Shown one piece after another: positions 24,431 to 33,226 of a stretch of DNA of 33,909 nt. The DNA comes from Planctomycetaceae bacterium (GTDB taxonomy: Bacteria > Planctomycetota > Planctomycetia > Pirellulales > Pirellulaceae). Positions within the stretch are counted from its first letter, which is position 1. Every line of letters begins with the position of its first letter. The notes under the pieces were generated by a model. That model saw nothing but the letters and a program-made list of their open reading frames with translations. It was not told the DNA's origin and searched no databases. The stretch covers positions 32,997-66,905 of the forward strand of contig PBCP01000001.1 of NCBI GenBank assembly GCA_002717145.1, read 5' to 3'. The position numbers and the translations under genes are program-made.

Positions 24431-25660
24431 ATGAAAACACATACATCGCTTTCCAGAAGATCTTTAATGTTACATTCTGTAGCATCCGGAACCATCATGG
24501 CGGTTGGTTCAGGCACGTCAATGATTCCAGGCTACCTATATGCCAACCAACAGCGACCAACTGAAAACGTTCTGGTCGTCGTTCAGCTCAGCGGCGGAAA
24601 CGATGGCCTGAATACGGTCATTCCCTATCAGCAGGACGAATACCATCGAAGTCGGCCGACGCTTTCATTTAGTTACGAGCAGGTTTTGGACCTCGATGGC
24701 GACCTTGGATTTCATCCCGCAATGAATGGACTGCACAGGCTATTTGAACAGCAAAAGCTGGCGGTCATCCAAGGCGTTGGTTACCCTAATCCAAATCGCT
24801 CGCACTTCGAGTCTATGGATATTTGGCACACATGCCGCCGTAAGAACGTCATCAGGGAAGAGGGCTGGATTGGTGCCAGTGTTAATACCTCTCTTTCCCG
24901 TGAGGAAAACGATACTCCTATCCTTCATCTGGGCTCAGAAAAACAGCCTTTTGCCTTAACAGCTAAAGATCCACGCTCGATCTCTATCCGATCACTCGAC
25001 CAATTCAAGCTGCGTGCGAACCAGAAAGAAATCACGAGCGTCGTACAAACTTCGGAGTCGGAAGACAGTGAAAATGCGCTCCTGGGTTTCTTACAGTCAT
25101 CAACCAATGCAGCCCTGAAAACCAGTGAACAGCTCATTAGATCGGCAACCCAAAACACGAAAGAGAATGATGGTGTTGACTACCCACAACACCGGCTCGC
25201 TCAAAAATTGCAGACAGTGGCTAAGCTAATCGACAGTCCAATCGCTACTCGTGTCTACTACGTGACGTTGGACGGATTTGATACCCATGCTCAACAAACC
25301 GATGCCCACCAGGCTTTACTTCGCCAGTTAAGTTCTGGGCTGGCAGCGTTTCAACAGGACTTGTCTCAAAGAAATCAGGAAGGCCGGGTGGCCACAATGG
25401 TCTTCAGTGAATTTGGTAGACGGTTATCAGAGAATGGTTCCAAAGGGACGGATCACGGTGCCGCCGGGCCTATGTTTCTATTAGGAAACAAAGTGCAGGG
25501 TGGAGTCATCGGAGACCATCCTTCTCTGACTGATCTTCAACAAGGCGATCTGAAGCATCAATATGATTTCAGACAGGTTTACACATCGACTCTCAATTGG
25601 ATGGGGTGGGACACTTCAATTTTGGGAAGCGACTACAAACCCTTGCCACTGTTTAGTTAG
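24431..25660 (+). CDS. DUF1501 family protein, partner of DUF1800
   Basis: A 409-aa protein. The N-terminus has a twin-arginine signal (SRRSLMLHSVASG, about 8-20). The core reads VLVVVQLSGGNDGLNTVIP (about 47-65), GVGYPNPNRSHFESMDIW, TLDGFDTHAQQ and FSEFGRRLSENGSKGTDHGA, which are the metal-binding-like motifs shared with the alkaline-phosphatase/sulfatase fold. It is exported folded by Tat and probably acts in the periplasm with DUF1800. Function of the family is undefined. Last gene of the operon. Confidence 0.93.
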   Translation: MKTHTSLSRRSLMLHSVASGTIMAVGSGTSMIPGYLYANQQRPTENVLVVVQLSGGNDGLNTVIPYQQDEYHRSRPTLSFSYEQVLDLDGDLGFHPAMNGLHRLFEQQKLAVIQGVGYPNPNRSHFESMDIWHTCRRKNVIREEGWIGASVNTSLSREENDTPILHLGSEKQPFALTAKDPRSISIRSLDQFKLRANQKEITSVVQTSESEDSENALLGFLQSSTNAALKTSEQLIRSATQNTKENDGVDYPQHRLAQKLQTVAKLIDSPIATRVYYVTLDGFDTHAQQTDAHQALLRQLSSGLAAFQQDLSQRNQEGRVATMVFSEFGRRLSENGSKGTDHGAAGPMFLLGNKVQGGVIGDHPSLTDLQQGDLKHQYDFRQVYTSTLNWMGWDTSILGSDYKPLPLFS

Positions 25661-25760
25661 ACTTAAAAAGAATGACCGGTCGAAGCCGATAATAAGGACT
25701 AAGCTAAGAATTCTCTTTCTGCTACCATAAAACAATATCTTTCAATCCCGGAACGATGAC

Positions 25761-27173
25761 ATGTTTTCTATCCACGACAAAGCAACAACTCTTTGCGACG
25801 GTATCTCTCGTCGTGAGGCTTTGCGAGTTGGTGGAATCGGATTCGGTGGTCTGTCTTTAGCGAGCTTGATTAGAAATCGAGCTCTGGCAAGCCCGGTAGG
25901 CACTTCGAGCCTGCCTGGTTTTGGAAAAGCAAAATCCGTCATCGTATTTGGATTGGTTGGCGGAATCCCCCAACACGAAACCTGGGATCCAAAACCTAAT
26001 GCTCCTGCGGAGATCCGAGGTGAGTTCGGTACGATCTCTTCCAGGACACCCGGCCTTCAGGTCGGTGAATTGATGCCCAAAACAGCACAATTGACTGACA
26101 AGATTGCTGTTCTGCGAAGTGTCGTTACCAACGACAACGCCCATTCGTCCAGTGGCTATCAAATGCTGACCGGAATTGAACACAACCCTCTTAACCGTGA
26201 GAGTGCATTACCTGGGCCACCTAATGACCACCCCAGTCTGGCGGCGGTGGTACGAGCATTGCGCAAGGACAAAGGTCTACCTTCGTCGATCGTATTGCCG
26301 GAACATATTTGGAACGACGGAAATAAACCATGGCCCGGACAGGACGCCGGATTTATTGGTCGCGCGCACGATCCATGGCTCATCAAATGCTATCCAAACG
26401 AAAATCGTTTTGATGTCCCCGGTATGACTCTGGCTGAGGAATTCACACAACTGCGAGTAAACAGTCGGCAGTCTCTGTTATCTCAAATCAACCAAGCCCA
26501 GCAAACACTTGCTGACTCAGAAGTCGTTTCTACGTTTAATATGCATGCTCAAAAGGCGTATAGCCTGCTTGGCTCTGGCACCGCTCGAGAGGCTTTTGAT
26601 ATTTCCCGTGAATCCGATCAAACGAGGCAACGATATGGTGACGGACGATTTGCCCAAAGTTGTCTGCTGGCCCGGCGATTAGTTGAAGCCGATGTTTCTC
26701 TTGTTCAGATAAACTGGACTCGGGTTGTCGATGATCGAAAATTTGAAAACCAAGGTGGATGGGACACTCATAAAAAGCACAATCAGTCGTTGAAAGAACA
26801 TCTGATGCCCAGCATGGACCAGACATTTAGTGCCCTGATTGAAGATCTTGATCAACGTGGAATGCTGGATGAGACTCTGGTAATTATGTTCGGTGAATTT
26901 GGCCATACGCCTAAGTTTAATGCCAATGGCGGGCGCGATCACTGGGGTAGTGTGTTCTCCATTGCATTGGCCGGCGGAGGTGTCCGAGGAGGGGCCGTCC
27001 ATGGAGTCACCGACAAACATGCAGCTCATCCTATTGAAGGTGCAGTACGCCCGAAAGATATTCTGGCAACAATTTACCATCTGATGGGTTATCCGCCGCA
27101 TACAGAAGTGTATGACCCGGTAAATCGTCCCACCCAAATTAGCCGCGGTGAAGTCATCACCGAGATTCTATAA
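25761..27173 (+). CDS. DUF1501 family protein, long planctomycete form
   Basis: A 470-aa protein from ATG 25761. It has a twin-arginine signal (SRREALRVGGIGFGG) and a DUF1501 core: FGLVGGIPQHETWDPKPNAP, NDNAHSSSGYQMLTG, NQGGWDTHKKHN, MFGEFGHTPKFNANGGRDHWG and AVRPKDILATIYHLMG. The His/Asp motifs of the fold are intact. In planctomycetes this long form normally pairs with a DUF1549/DUF1553 cytochrome-like gene; none is present in the window, so here it stands alone, 100 bp after the shorter DUF1501 gene. It is followed by a strong terminator. Confidence 0.92.
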   Translation: MFSIHDKATTLCDGISRREALRVGGIGFGGLSLASLIRNRALASPVGTSSLPGFGKAKSVIVFGLVGGIPQHETWDPKPNAPAEIRGEFGTISSRTPGLQVGELMPKTAQLTDKIAVLRSVVTNDNAHSSSGYQMLTGIEHNPLNRESALPGPPNDHPSLAAVVRALRKDKGLPSSIVLPEHIWNDGNKPWPGQDAGFIGRAHDPWLIKCYPNENRFDVPGMTLAEEFTQLRVNSRQSLLSQINQAQQTLADSEVVSTFNMHAQKAYSLLGSGTAREAFDISRESDQTRQRYGDGRFAQSCLLARRLVEADVSLVQINWTRVVDDRKFENQGGWDTHKKHNQSLKEHLMPSMDQTFSALIEDLDQRGMLDETLVIMFGEFGHTPKFNANGGRDHWGSVFSIALAGGGVRGGAVHGVTDKHAAHPIEGAVRPKDILATIYHLMGYPPHTEVYDPVNRPTQISRGEVITEIL

Positions 27174-27198
27174 CAATCCTCTACAATCGCGCGCACAA

Positions 27199-27239
27199 AA
27201 AAACCGCTCTGGTTCAATACTGAATTCAGAGCGGTTTTT
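27199..27239. terminator. Bidirectional rho-independent terminator
   Basis: AAAAACCGCTCTG (27199-27211) and CAGAGCGGTTTTT (27227-27239) are perfect 13-bp inverted repeats around a 15-nt loop, with A and T runs on the two flanks. It sits between the convergent DUF1501 (stop 27173) and oxidoreductase (stop 27254) genes and can end both. Confidence 0.92.
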
Positions 27240-27253
27240 GATTGAGTTTTGGT

Positions 27254-28618
27254 TTAATACTCAAAATCCGGATTCAAACCTGGTTGAGGAACGGGATATT
27301 TACCGTCGTCGAACGGTTGAAGGACGGAATCACCGTCGAGTGTCAGACCTTCGATTCCTTCACCAAAATCTGCTTCGTGATTCAGCATATCATCCACAGT
27401 AACTTCCTGGCCGGTGTGAGCTGCCAGACGCCCCATGGAGGTTACAAGGCTGGCCATCGTACCTCGCGGAGCTTCGTTGTATTCCAGGTCATTTCGAATC
27501 GCATTGATGTAGTGATTCCACTCGAGCTGATATGGATTTGGCTCCGGTTTGCCCCATTCCCAGGCGAGATTATCTTTACTCATCGCATGCCCGTTATAAA
27601 TGCGGGCTTTCGAAGGAGCATGGCCAGACTGAGAAATCACAGCAATTCCTTTTGAACCATGGGCATAACTGGCAAATTCATTATGGCAACCAGGGATGGT
27701 CCGGCCATTCATAAAAGCCTTGGTCCCGTCTTCAAACGTATATTCAATGGCGTAGGAATCAAAGTTTTGATCAATGTTATCACCTCGGTAATGACGCCCG
27801 CCTGAGGCTTTTGCTGAAACCGGCCAGGCATCTTTCATCCAACACATTTCGTCAATGTTGTGAATAAGGAAGTCCGAGACTGCTCCACCACTTAACCAAA
27901 GGAATCCATGGAAGTTTTTGATTTGGTACATCAAGTCTGAGATACCTTCCGGCTTCGGAGGCACAGCAGCGTATCCGGTAGGGCCGGCCATACGATAAGC
28001 TCGCAACATATTCACTTCACCGATTTCGCCATCACGAATCCGTTGCCATAATTCATTACGAGCATCACAATGACGACACATCAACCCCACGGCCACTTTG
28101 AGATTTTTCTCCGTAGCAGTTTCTGCCAATTCAAACATCTTTTTAGATCCCGGACCATCAACGGTCACTGGCTTTTCCATAAAGACGTTAAGTCCCTTTT
28201 CGATGGCATAGCCAAAATGCAGCCATCGGAATGCCGGAGGGGTCGTAAGAATGACAACGTCTCCGGGGTTAAGGCAGTCCATCGCCTTTTTATAAGCATC
28301 GAAGCCGAGAAATCTTTTATCTTCTTCGACGAGGACTGTTTTAGGAAATTTACGAACTAAGCTTTCGTAACTGGCTTTTTGGCGATGCTCGAAAACGTCT
28401 GCCATGGCGACCAATTCGATTTTCTCGTCTGGAACACTCAAAGCATTTGTCGCTGCTCCGGTTCCCCGGCCGCCGCAACCAACCAATGCAACGCGGATCT
28501 TTTCTCGTGCTGATGCAGCATGTACTGGTTGCGCTGCAGATAAAACACTAGTCGTTGCTGCTGCAGCAACTCCCGTCGTCTTCAGAAAATTACGCCGTGA
28601 GTTATTGGTTTCGCTCAT
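27254..28618 (-). CDS. Tat-exported Gfo/Idh/MocA family oxidoreductase
   Basis: A 454-aa protein with AAGGGA about 8 nt before ATG 28618. The twin-arginine signal SRRNFLKTTG is at 7-16. The Rossmann NAD(P) motif VGCGGRG is at 46-52 and the family EKP motif at 148-150 (MEKPVTVDG). A catalytic-site-like stretch (SDFLIHNIDEMCW) and C-terminal GRLAAHTGQEV match the large planctomycete group of exported oxidoreductases. These usually oxidise or reduce sugars or inositols; exported members likely bind cofactor before export. Substrate unknown. Transcribed alone. Confidence 0.92.
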   Translation of the reverse strand: MSETNNSRRNFLKTTGVAAAATTSVLSAAQPVHAASAREKIRVALVGCGGRGTGAATNALSVPDEKIELVAMADVFEHRQKASYESLVRKFPKTVLVEEDKRFLGFDAYKKAMDCLNPGDVVILTTPPAFRWLHFGYAIEKGLNVFMEKPVTVDGPGSKKMFELAETATEKNLKVAVGLMCRHCDARNELWQRIRDGEIGEVNMLRAYRMAGPTGYAAVPPKPEGISDLMYQIKNFHGFLWLSGGAVSDFLIHNIDEMCWMKDAWPVSAKASGGRHYRGDNIDQNFDSYAIEYTFEDGTKAFMNGRTIPGCHNEFASYAHGSKGIAVISQSGHAPSKARIYNGHAMSKDNLAWEWGKPEPNPYQLEWNHYINAIRNDLEYNEAPRGTMASLVTSMGRLAAHTGQEVTVDDMLNHEADFGEGIEGLTLDGDSVLQPFDDGKYPVPQPGLNPDFEY

Positions 28619-28739
28619 CGTCTAATCCCTTTTTGTCGTTTTTCTATGAGGTATTTAATCTTATGCGGTTTTGAATGAATGCTTGAATTTTAAACCACCA
28701 CATGAGTCGTTGCTACAATTGCTAACGAACCTACGTGCT

Positions 28740-29807
28740 TTATTCTTGTGGATTGTCTTTATCAAACTGAAGTGGCAATGCCTTGTCCCAGATTTCCTTG
28801 AGCTCCTGCTTGCTGGGCGACACAAGAGGGCGAACAACACGTAAACCAACATGCAAAGCATCGGTGTGATACCAGATGCTTTGGGGTTCCTGAGGGTCCT
28901 GGTATTTCCAATCTTCCGTGGATCCCAGCCGGGCAGCACTTCGCAACAATTCGGGCTCATCCTGCCAGCTGCCTCCCCGAACTACGCGGGGATACAATTC
29001 CAATGGGGCATTGACTGGGTTAACCGCTCCCGGCTCCGTCTTGCCATAAAACTCGGTGTCATGTTGATCCAGAACCCATTCGGCGACATTGCCATGCATA
29101 TCGTACAAACCCCAGGGATTGGGAAGCTTCTTTCCGACCTTCTGATACTTGTCATTTGAGTTTTCATAGTACCAGGCGTAGTCACCAATCTTGGCGGCAT
29201 CGTCACCCCAGCTATAACGAGTGGTCGTTCCAGCCCGACAGGCATACTCCCATTCAGCTTCTGACGGCAAACGGTAGTAACGACCGGTCTTAGCAGAAAG
29301 CCACTTGCAAAAGGTACGTGCGGCATGTTGCGTCATGCTAATCGCCGGATAGCCTCGCTTGCCCATTCCAAATGTCATATCGGTATAAGGAGCCGTCGGC
29401 TTTGAAATTGTCAGTGGGTCAGCTAACTTATCACGCTCATTCGCTGCACGACCATAAACTTTGCGAATCTGAATATCGATATCCGACATCCAAACTTCAT
29501 AAACATCCCATGTGATTTCCGTCTTTCCCATCCAAAACGGCGGTATTTTAATCTCGTGCTGAGGCCCCTCATCATCCGCACGACCCTTCTCCTTTTTCGA
29601 ACTGCCCATAAGGAATTTTCCGCTCGGAATCGGAACCATTTCGATCTTATTCCTGGTGTGCTCAACAACTTCGGAATAAGGCTTCATCTCCTGCTCAGAT
29701 GAGGCTTCACTTTCAGGGATTTTAATCGGAGCTGGATGGTCGAGCTGTGCCTGTGCAGAGGAAGCCATAAGGAACCAGCAACACAGTGGACAATAGATGG
29801 ACTTCAT
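28740..29807 (-). CDS. Secreted SUMF1-domain (FGE-fold) protein without FGE cysteines
   Basis: A 355-aa protein from ATG 29807; an upstream in-frame ATG (29846) would add 13 residues before the signal peptide (about 1-20). The formylglycine-generating-enzyme fold runs from about 55 to 328: MVPIPSGKFLMGS, MGKTEITWDVYEVW, RLPSEAEWEYACRAGT (179-194), WGLYDMHGNVAEWV, RVVRGGSW (274-281) and HVGLRVVRP. The two catalytic cysteines that follow RGGS in true FGE are missing; this position reads QDEPELLRSAAR. It is therefore unlikely to activate the sulfatase at 8656, and probably acts as a binding or other FGE-fold enzyme. No operon partner. Confidence 0.88.
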   Translation of the reverse strand: MKSIYCPLCCWFLMASSAQAQLDHPAPIKIPESEASSEQEMKPYSEVVEHTRNKIEMVPIPSGKFLMGSSKKEKGRADDEGPQHEIKIPPFWMGKTEITWDVYEVWMSDIDIQIRKVYGRAANERDKLADPLTISKPTAPYTDMTFGMGKRGYPAISMTQHAARTFCKWLSAKTGRYYRLPSEAEWEYACRAGTTTRYSWGDDAAKIGDYAWYYENSNDKYQKVGKKLPNPWGLYDMHGNVAEWVLDQHDTEFYGKTEPGAVNPVNAPLELYPRVVRGGSWQDEPELLRSAARLGSTEDWKYQDPQEPQSIWYHTDALHVGLRVVRPLVSPSKQELKEIWDKALPLQFDKDNPQE

Positions 29808-29895
29808 GATCTTAGAACCAGTCTTGTTAGTTAAATCAATTCTCATTCAACCATTATAGACAGGGATTTAAACCGTGCGTATTAGAGACCAGCAT

Positions 29896-30663
29896 CTAGG
29901 AAGCCATCTCATCAAGTCCTGCCGAGTTACTATTGAGCATGTTCACCAACGCTACAAATTCTCCTGCATAGGCAATCAGGCGGGCTCCCTGTTGGAAACG
30001 CTTCTTTCCTGTTTCCACATCACCCACAGGCATGCCCCACGCTTTCCCATATTGCTGGCAAAGTACAGCGACTTTTTCAATTGCGTCTTCCAGAGTGAAA
30101 TCGAGATTGTTCTTTGCAATTCGCAACTGCAAGTCACCGGGACCGACAAAGACTCCATCGACTCCGTCGGTTGCGATAATCTGTTCGGCATTTTCCAACG
30201 CCTCAGCAGTTTCGATCTGACAAATCAGAAACGTGTTCTCATTGGCCTGCGACGTATAATCATTGGAATCTGAGAATTGGAATCCGTTGTCCTGACCAAC
30301 GCCATCGATTCCCCGGTCGCCAAGTGGAGGGAACTTCAGGCAGTCGCGCAGATAAGTTGCCCGCTCGACATCATTTACGTGAGGAACCAACATTCCAGCT
30401 GCTCCATCTTCCAAATGGCGATAGAGACTGACTTTGTCGATAGATGCAGGTCGCAGCATGCAATCGATATCATACTGATGGCAATAAGCCATCATGGCCT
30501 GTAGTTCACGAGGATCCCACGCACGGTGTTCTGAATCTAGCCAAATGGCATCGAAACCTGCACCCGCAGCATGAGCTACATAAAACGGAAGAAAGTGTCC
30601 AAGAGCACAGATCTTCACCAGCTCATTATTTCTTAACTTCTCTAAAGTCTTACTTCGTCGCAC
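29896..30663 (-). CDS. HpcH/HpaI aldolase/citrate-lyase family protein
   Basis: A 255-aa protein with a GTG start (30663) and AGAGGTG about 7 nt upstream. Catalytic features of the family: WLDSEH (41-46, His46), Arg71 in LRPAS, GAAGMLVPHV (88-96), Glu151 in ICQIETAEAL and Asp177 in FVGPGDL (172-178) as metal ligands. Such class II aldolases cleave or form 2-keto-3-deoxy sugar acids and related compounds using a divalent metal. Substrate unknown. Divergent from the 54-aa/symporter operon, with about 175 bp between starts. Confidence 0.88.
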   Translation of the reverse strand: MRRSKTLEKLRNNELVKICALGHFLPFYVAHAAGAGFDAIWLDSEHRAWDPRELQAMMAYCHQYDIDCMLRPASIDKVSLYRHLEDGAAGMLVPHVNDVERATYLRDCLKFPPLGDRGIDGVGQDNGFQFSDSNDYTSQANENTFLICQIETAEALENAEQIIATDGVDGVFVGPGDLQLRIAKNNLDFTLEDAIEKVAVLCQQYGKAWGMPVGDVETGKKRFQQGARLIAYAGEFVALVNMLNSNSAGLDEMAS

Positions 30664-30838
30664 GATAACGCACCTCTGATTTGGACTAAAATGAAGAACT
30701 TCATATCATTGATGAATATCGTACCATGTACACAGTTAAATAGAAGTAAAATGAACACTCGATGCCTGATAGTTCTTTAGACACAGGTATCTCGTTTACG
30801 AATTGCTACAAGCTTAGGATTGCTGCGGGAGAACAGGG

Positions 30839-31003
30839 ATGCTGCGAAGCGTAACGATTGATAATAAACTTTTGAATCATCTGGTAGACGTAATCAATCA
30901 GGAATTTGAAGCTGGACGCGAAATAACTCGTAGTAAACTATCCAACGCCATCTGGGACTACGAGAAGGGTGCCATCGAACAGGACAGAGACGAGCAGCAA
31001 TGA
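30839..31003 (+). CDS. 54-aa protein overlapping the symporter gene
   Basis: A 54-aa charged protein from ATG 30839 with GGGAG 7 nt upstream. The stop TGA (31001-31003) overlaps the symporter's ATG (31000-31002) as ATGA, the classic translational-coupling arrangement. The sequence is rich in acidic and basic residues (VTIDNKLLNHLVDVINQEF, then AIWDYEKGAIEQDRDE) and predicted helical; no membrane segment or signal peptide. No family recognised. It may be a small cytoplasmic partner or regulator of the symporter, or simply a leader peptide. Confidence 0.6.
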   Translation: MLRSVTIDNKLLNHLVDVINQEFEAGREITRSKLSNAIWDYEKGAIEQDRDEQQ

Positions 31004-32805
31004 GCCTTGCAAAGCGAATCGTGATAGTAATACTCGTTCTGCTGATGGCTGTACCCGGCCAACTCTTAGCCGCCGATGGTCAACATAGTGGAGTTGGGGC
31101 AGTAGACTACGGAGTTCTGGGGCTCTATATCGCTGGCACCATCTTGCTTGGATACTTTATCTCCAAACGCCAGAAGAGCCGCGAAGAATACTTCACGGGG
31201 GGTGGGAATATGAATTCCATCCTGATCGGTGTTTCTCTGTTTGCCACACTACTGAGCACTATCTCATATCTCGGAATGCCCGGAGAAGCTGCTGGTAAAG
31301 GTCCGGTGCATTTTGTTGGGCTCATCGGTCACCCACTCATCTTCCTTATTTTCGCCGTGGTAATGTTGCCCACTTATATGAAGTACCGGGTCACCAGTGC
31401 CTATGAATTACTCGAGGATAAGCTTGGTGTGGGATTCCGATTGCTTGGCGGCATAATGTTTCTGGTTCTTCGGTTAATCTGGATGGCCGTCCTGTTGAAG
31501 GCTGCAGGCGACGCCATGATTACGATGCTCGGAATTGACCAGAGCTGGAGCCTGTTGGTGGTCGCCGTCATCGGATTAGTGGCTATTATCTATACCTCCC
31601 TCGGAGGCCTGCAGGCAGTCGTCATTACTGACGCCATGCAAACGATCCTTCTTTACGGCGGTGCTGTAACGGTGCTGATCATTATCACAATCGACTTTGG
31701 CGGATTCGGCTGGATTCCATCAGAATGGCCCGCAGAATGGGATTCTCAGCCCTACTTTCCGCCTGATTTGGAAACACGCGTCACCTGGTTTGGATCCATC
31801 CTGACCGGCGTGATTTGGTATGTCGCCACATTGGGAAGCGACCAAACCACCGTTCAGCGATTTATGGCCACCAAAGATGCAGCGGGGGCTCGGTCTGCTG
31901 TTTTATGGCAATTGTGCGTCAGCGTTGTTGTCGGAATAACATTATGCTTCGTCGGTATCGCTTTGATGTCACATTATAAGAGTATCGAACCAGCCGCTCC
32001 GGTCTTAGAATCGGGTGAATTAGCAGACTATGAGGAATTTGAAGTGATTTTCAAAAGCAATCATGATGATGCTAAACCCAAGGCCGAAGATATCGTCCAT
32101 TTCCTGTCATGGTCTCAAGAAGAGGCAGATGCTGTTTTCGCATATGCCAATCGTCTCCAACTTAAAGCGGATCAGTACTTTCCACATTTCATCGCCAATG
32201 GCTTACCAACTGGGCTCACCGGTCTGGTAATTGCCGCCATGTTTGCCGCGGCGATGTCCAGTTTGGACTCGGGTGTTAACTCTATTACCGCAGTCGTGTC
32301 GACTGATTTCATTGAACGAGTACGGACAAAAAAACTAACGGAGCAACAGCAACTAGTAACGGCACGTTTGATTGCTGTGATCGTTGGAGTCGTTGTTGTT
32401 TTCGGCAGCGTACTCACCGAATTCATACAAGGAAATATTATGGAGATTACAGCCAGCGCTGTTAATCTCCTGACAACACCTATCTTTGGGTTGTTTGTTT
32501 ACGCGTTGTACTTCAAACGACCAAATGCCATCATTGTGGCTACTGCCACCCTGATCGGAATCTTAACGGCGCTTTACCTGGCGTTTGGTGACGAAATGGG
32601 CTGGCACAAAATCAGCTTCCAATGGATTGGACCATTTTCACTCACGGCCAATCTGGGCGTTGGATTTATACTGCACGCCCTTCTTGATCTCACCGTCCAG
32701 AATGAAGCAACACCTTCAGCCTCCACAACAACGTCAAGCGAACAAGCTGACTTGCAAATTGATGAGTCGACTAATGAGCAGGATTCGGCTGGATCTGATA
32801 GTTAG
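31000..32805 (+). CDS. Sodium:solute symporter (SSS family)
   Basis: A 601-aa protein with a cleavable-looking N-terminal signal (about 1-25) and about 13 membrane segments. SSS signatures are present: FISKRQKSREEYFTGGGNMN (about 53-72), TSLGGLQAVVITDAMQ (199-214) and GLTGLVIAAMFAAAMSSLDSG (405-425, the sodium-site region). A hydrophilic loop of about 60 residues (330-388), rich in Glu and Asp, interrupts the usual order before KADQYFPHFI. The C-terminal 40 residues are a Ser/Thr/Glu-rich tail. SSS transporters import sugars, sialic acids, amino acids or organic anions with sodium; the substrate cannot be read here. Its start overlaps the 54-aa gene. Confidence 0.92.
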   Translation: MSLAKRIVIVILVLLMAVPGQLLAADGQHSGVGAVDYGVLGLYIAGTILLGYFISKRQKSREEYFTGGGNMNSILIGVSLFATLLSTISYLGMPGEAAGKGPVHFVGLIGHPLIFLIFAVVMLPTYMKYRVTSAYELLEDKLGVGFRLLGGIMFLVLRLIWMAVLLKAAGDAMITMLGIDQSWSLLVVAVIGLVAIIYTSLGGLQAVVITDAMQTILLYGGAVTVLIIITIDFGGFGWIPSEWPAEWDSQPYFPPDLETRVTWFGSILTGVIWYVATLGSDQTTVQRFMATKDAAGARSAVLWQLCVSVVVGITLCFVGIALMSHYKSIEPAAPVLESGELADYEEFEVIFKSNHDDAKPKAEDIVHFLSWSQEEADAVFAYANRLQLKADQYFPHFIANGLPTGLTGLVIAAMFAAAMSSLDSGVNSITAVVSTDFIERVRTKKLTEQQQLVTARLIAVIVGVVVVFGSVLTEFIQGNIMEITASAVNLLTTPIFGLFVYALYFKRPNAIIVATATLIGILTALYLAFGDEMGWHKISFQWIGPFSLTANLGVGFILHALLDLTVQNEATPSASTTTSSEQADLQIDESTNEQDSAGSDS

Positions 32806-32929
32806 TCTGGGTTCAAGAAACACTTTCGTTACGTACAGAACCTTTGCGGTCTCAACAACGAAACGATAGATTGCATTTTGCTTCACTCTCTCAAGAGCAG
32901 AGCGTGTGTTGGTAAAGATCGTCGGCGAT

Positions 32930-32957
32930 TAGCCTCAAAATCGCTTTAGCGAGGCTA
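32930..32957. terminator. Stem-loop between convergent genes, possible terminator
   Basis: TAGCCTC (32930-32936) pairs with GAGGCTA (32951-32957); an inner TCGC/GCGA stem (32941-32944/32949-32952) competes with it. There is no T-run, so it is weak. It lies between the symporter and the lipoprotein gene, which end towards each other. Confidence 0.35.
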
Positions 32958-32989
32958 TTCATCTTTCAACTGGACTAACAGATAAATTG

Positions 32990-33211
32990 CTAATTCGCCA
33001 AATCCTGTTGTTGCTGATCACGAGCTTTGATCTGATCGAGTGTACCTTGAACATTATTCTTGATGTTCTTGATTGACTCGGCTGGGCTTGAGACGCTATT
33101 CGATTGTCCTTCGCTATTCTGTTGCACTTCCGCTTCATCATGGCTTGTGCACCCACTGAATACCACACTGAATACTAATAGTACGATCGATAGAGATAGC
33201 TTTTGAAACAT
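32990..33211 (-). CDS. Small lipoprotein in the rhodanese operon
   Basis: A 73-aa protein; ATG 33211 is preferred over the upstream TTG (33214) because AAAGGAG lies 6 nt before it. A short signal with the lipobox-like FSGC (Cys about 20) suggests lipidation and envelope attachment. The remaining 50 residues are Asp/Glu/Gln/Ser-rich and helical, with NIKNNVQGTLDQIKARDQQQQ near the end. It starts 15 bp after the rhodanese stop, so it is the second gene of that operon. Function unknown. Confidence 0.6.
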   Translation of the reverse strand: MFQKLSLSIVLLVFSVVFSGCTSHDEAEVQQNSEGQSNSVSSPAESIKNIKNNVQGTLDQIKARDQQQQDLAN

Positions 33212-33226
33212 CAATGTCTCCTTTGG

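Noticed and set aside
28740..29807. Sulfatase-activating FGE
   Set aside because: The fold is right but the catalytic cysteines after RGGSW are missing.
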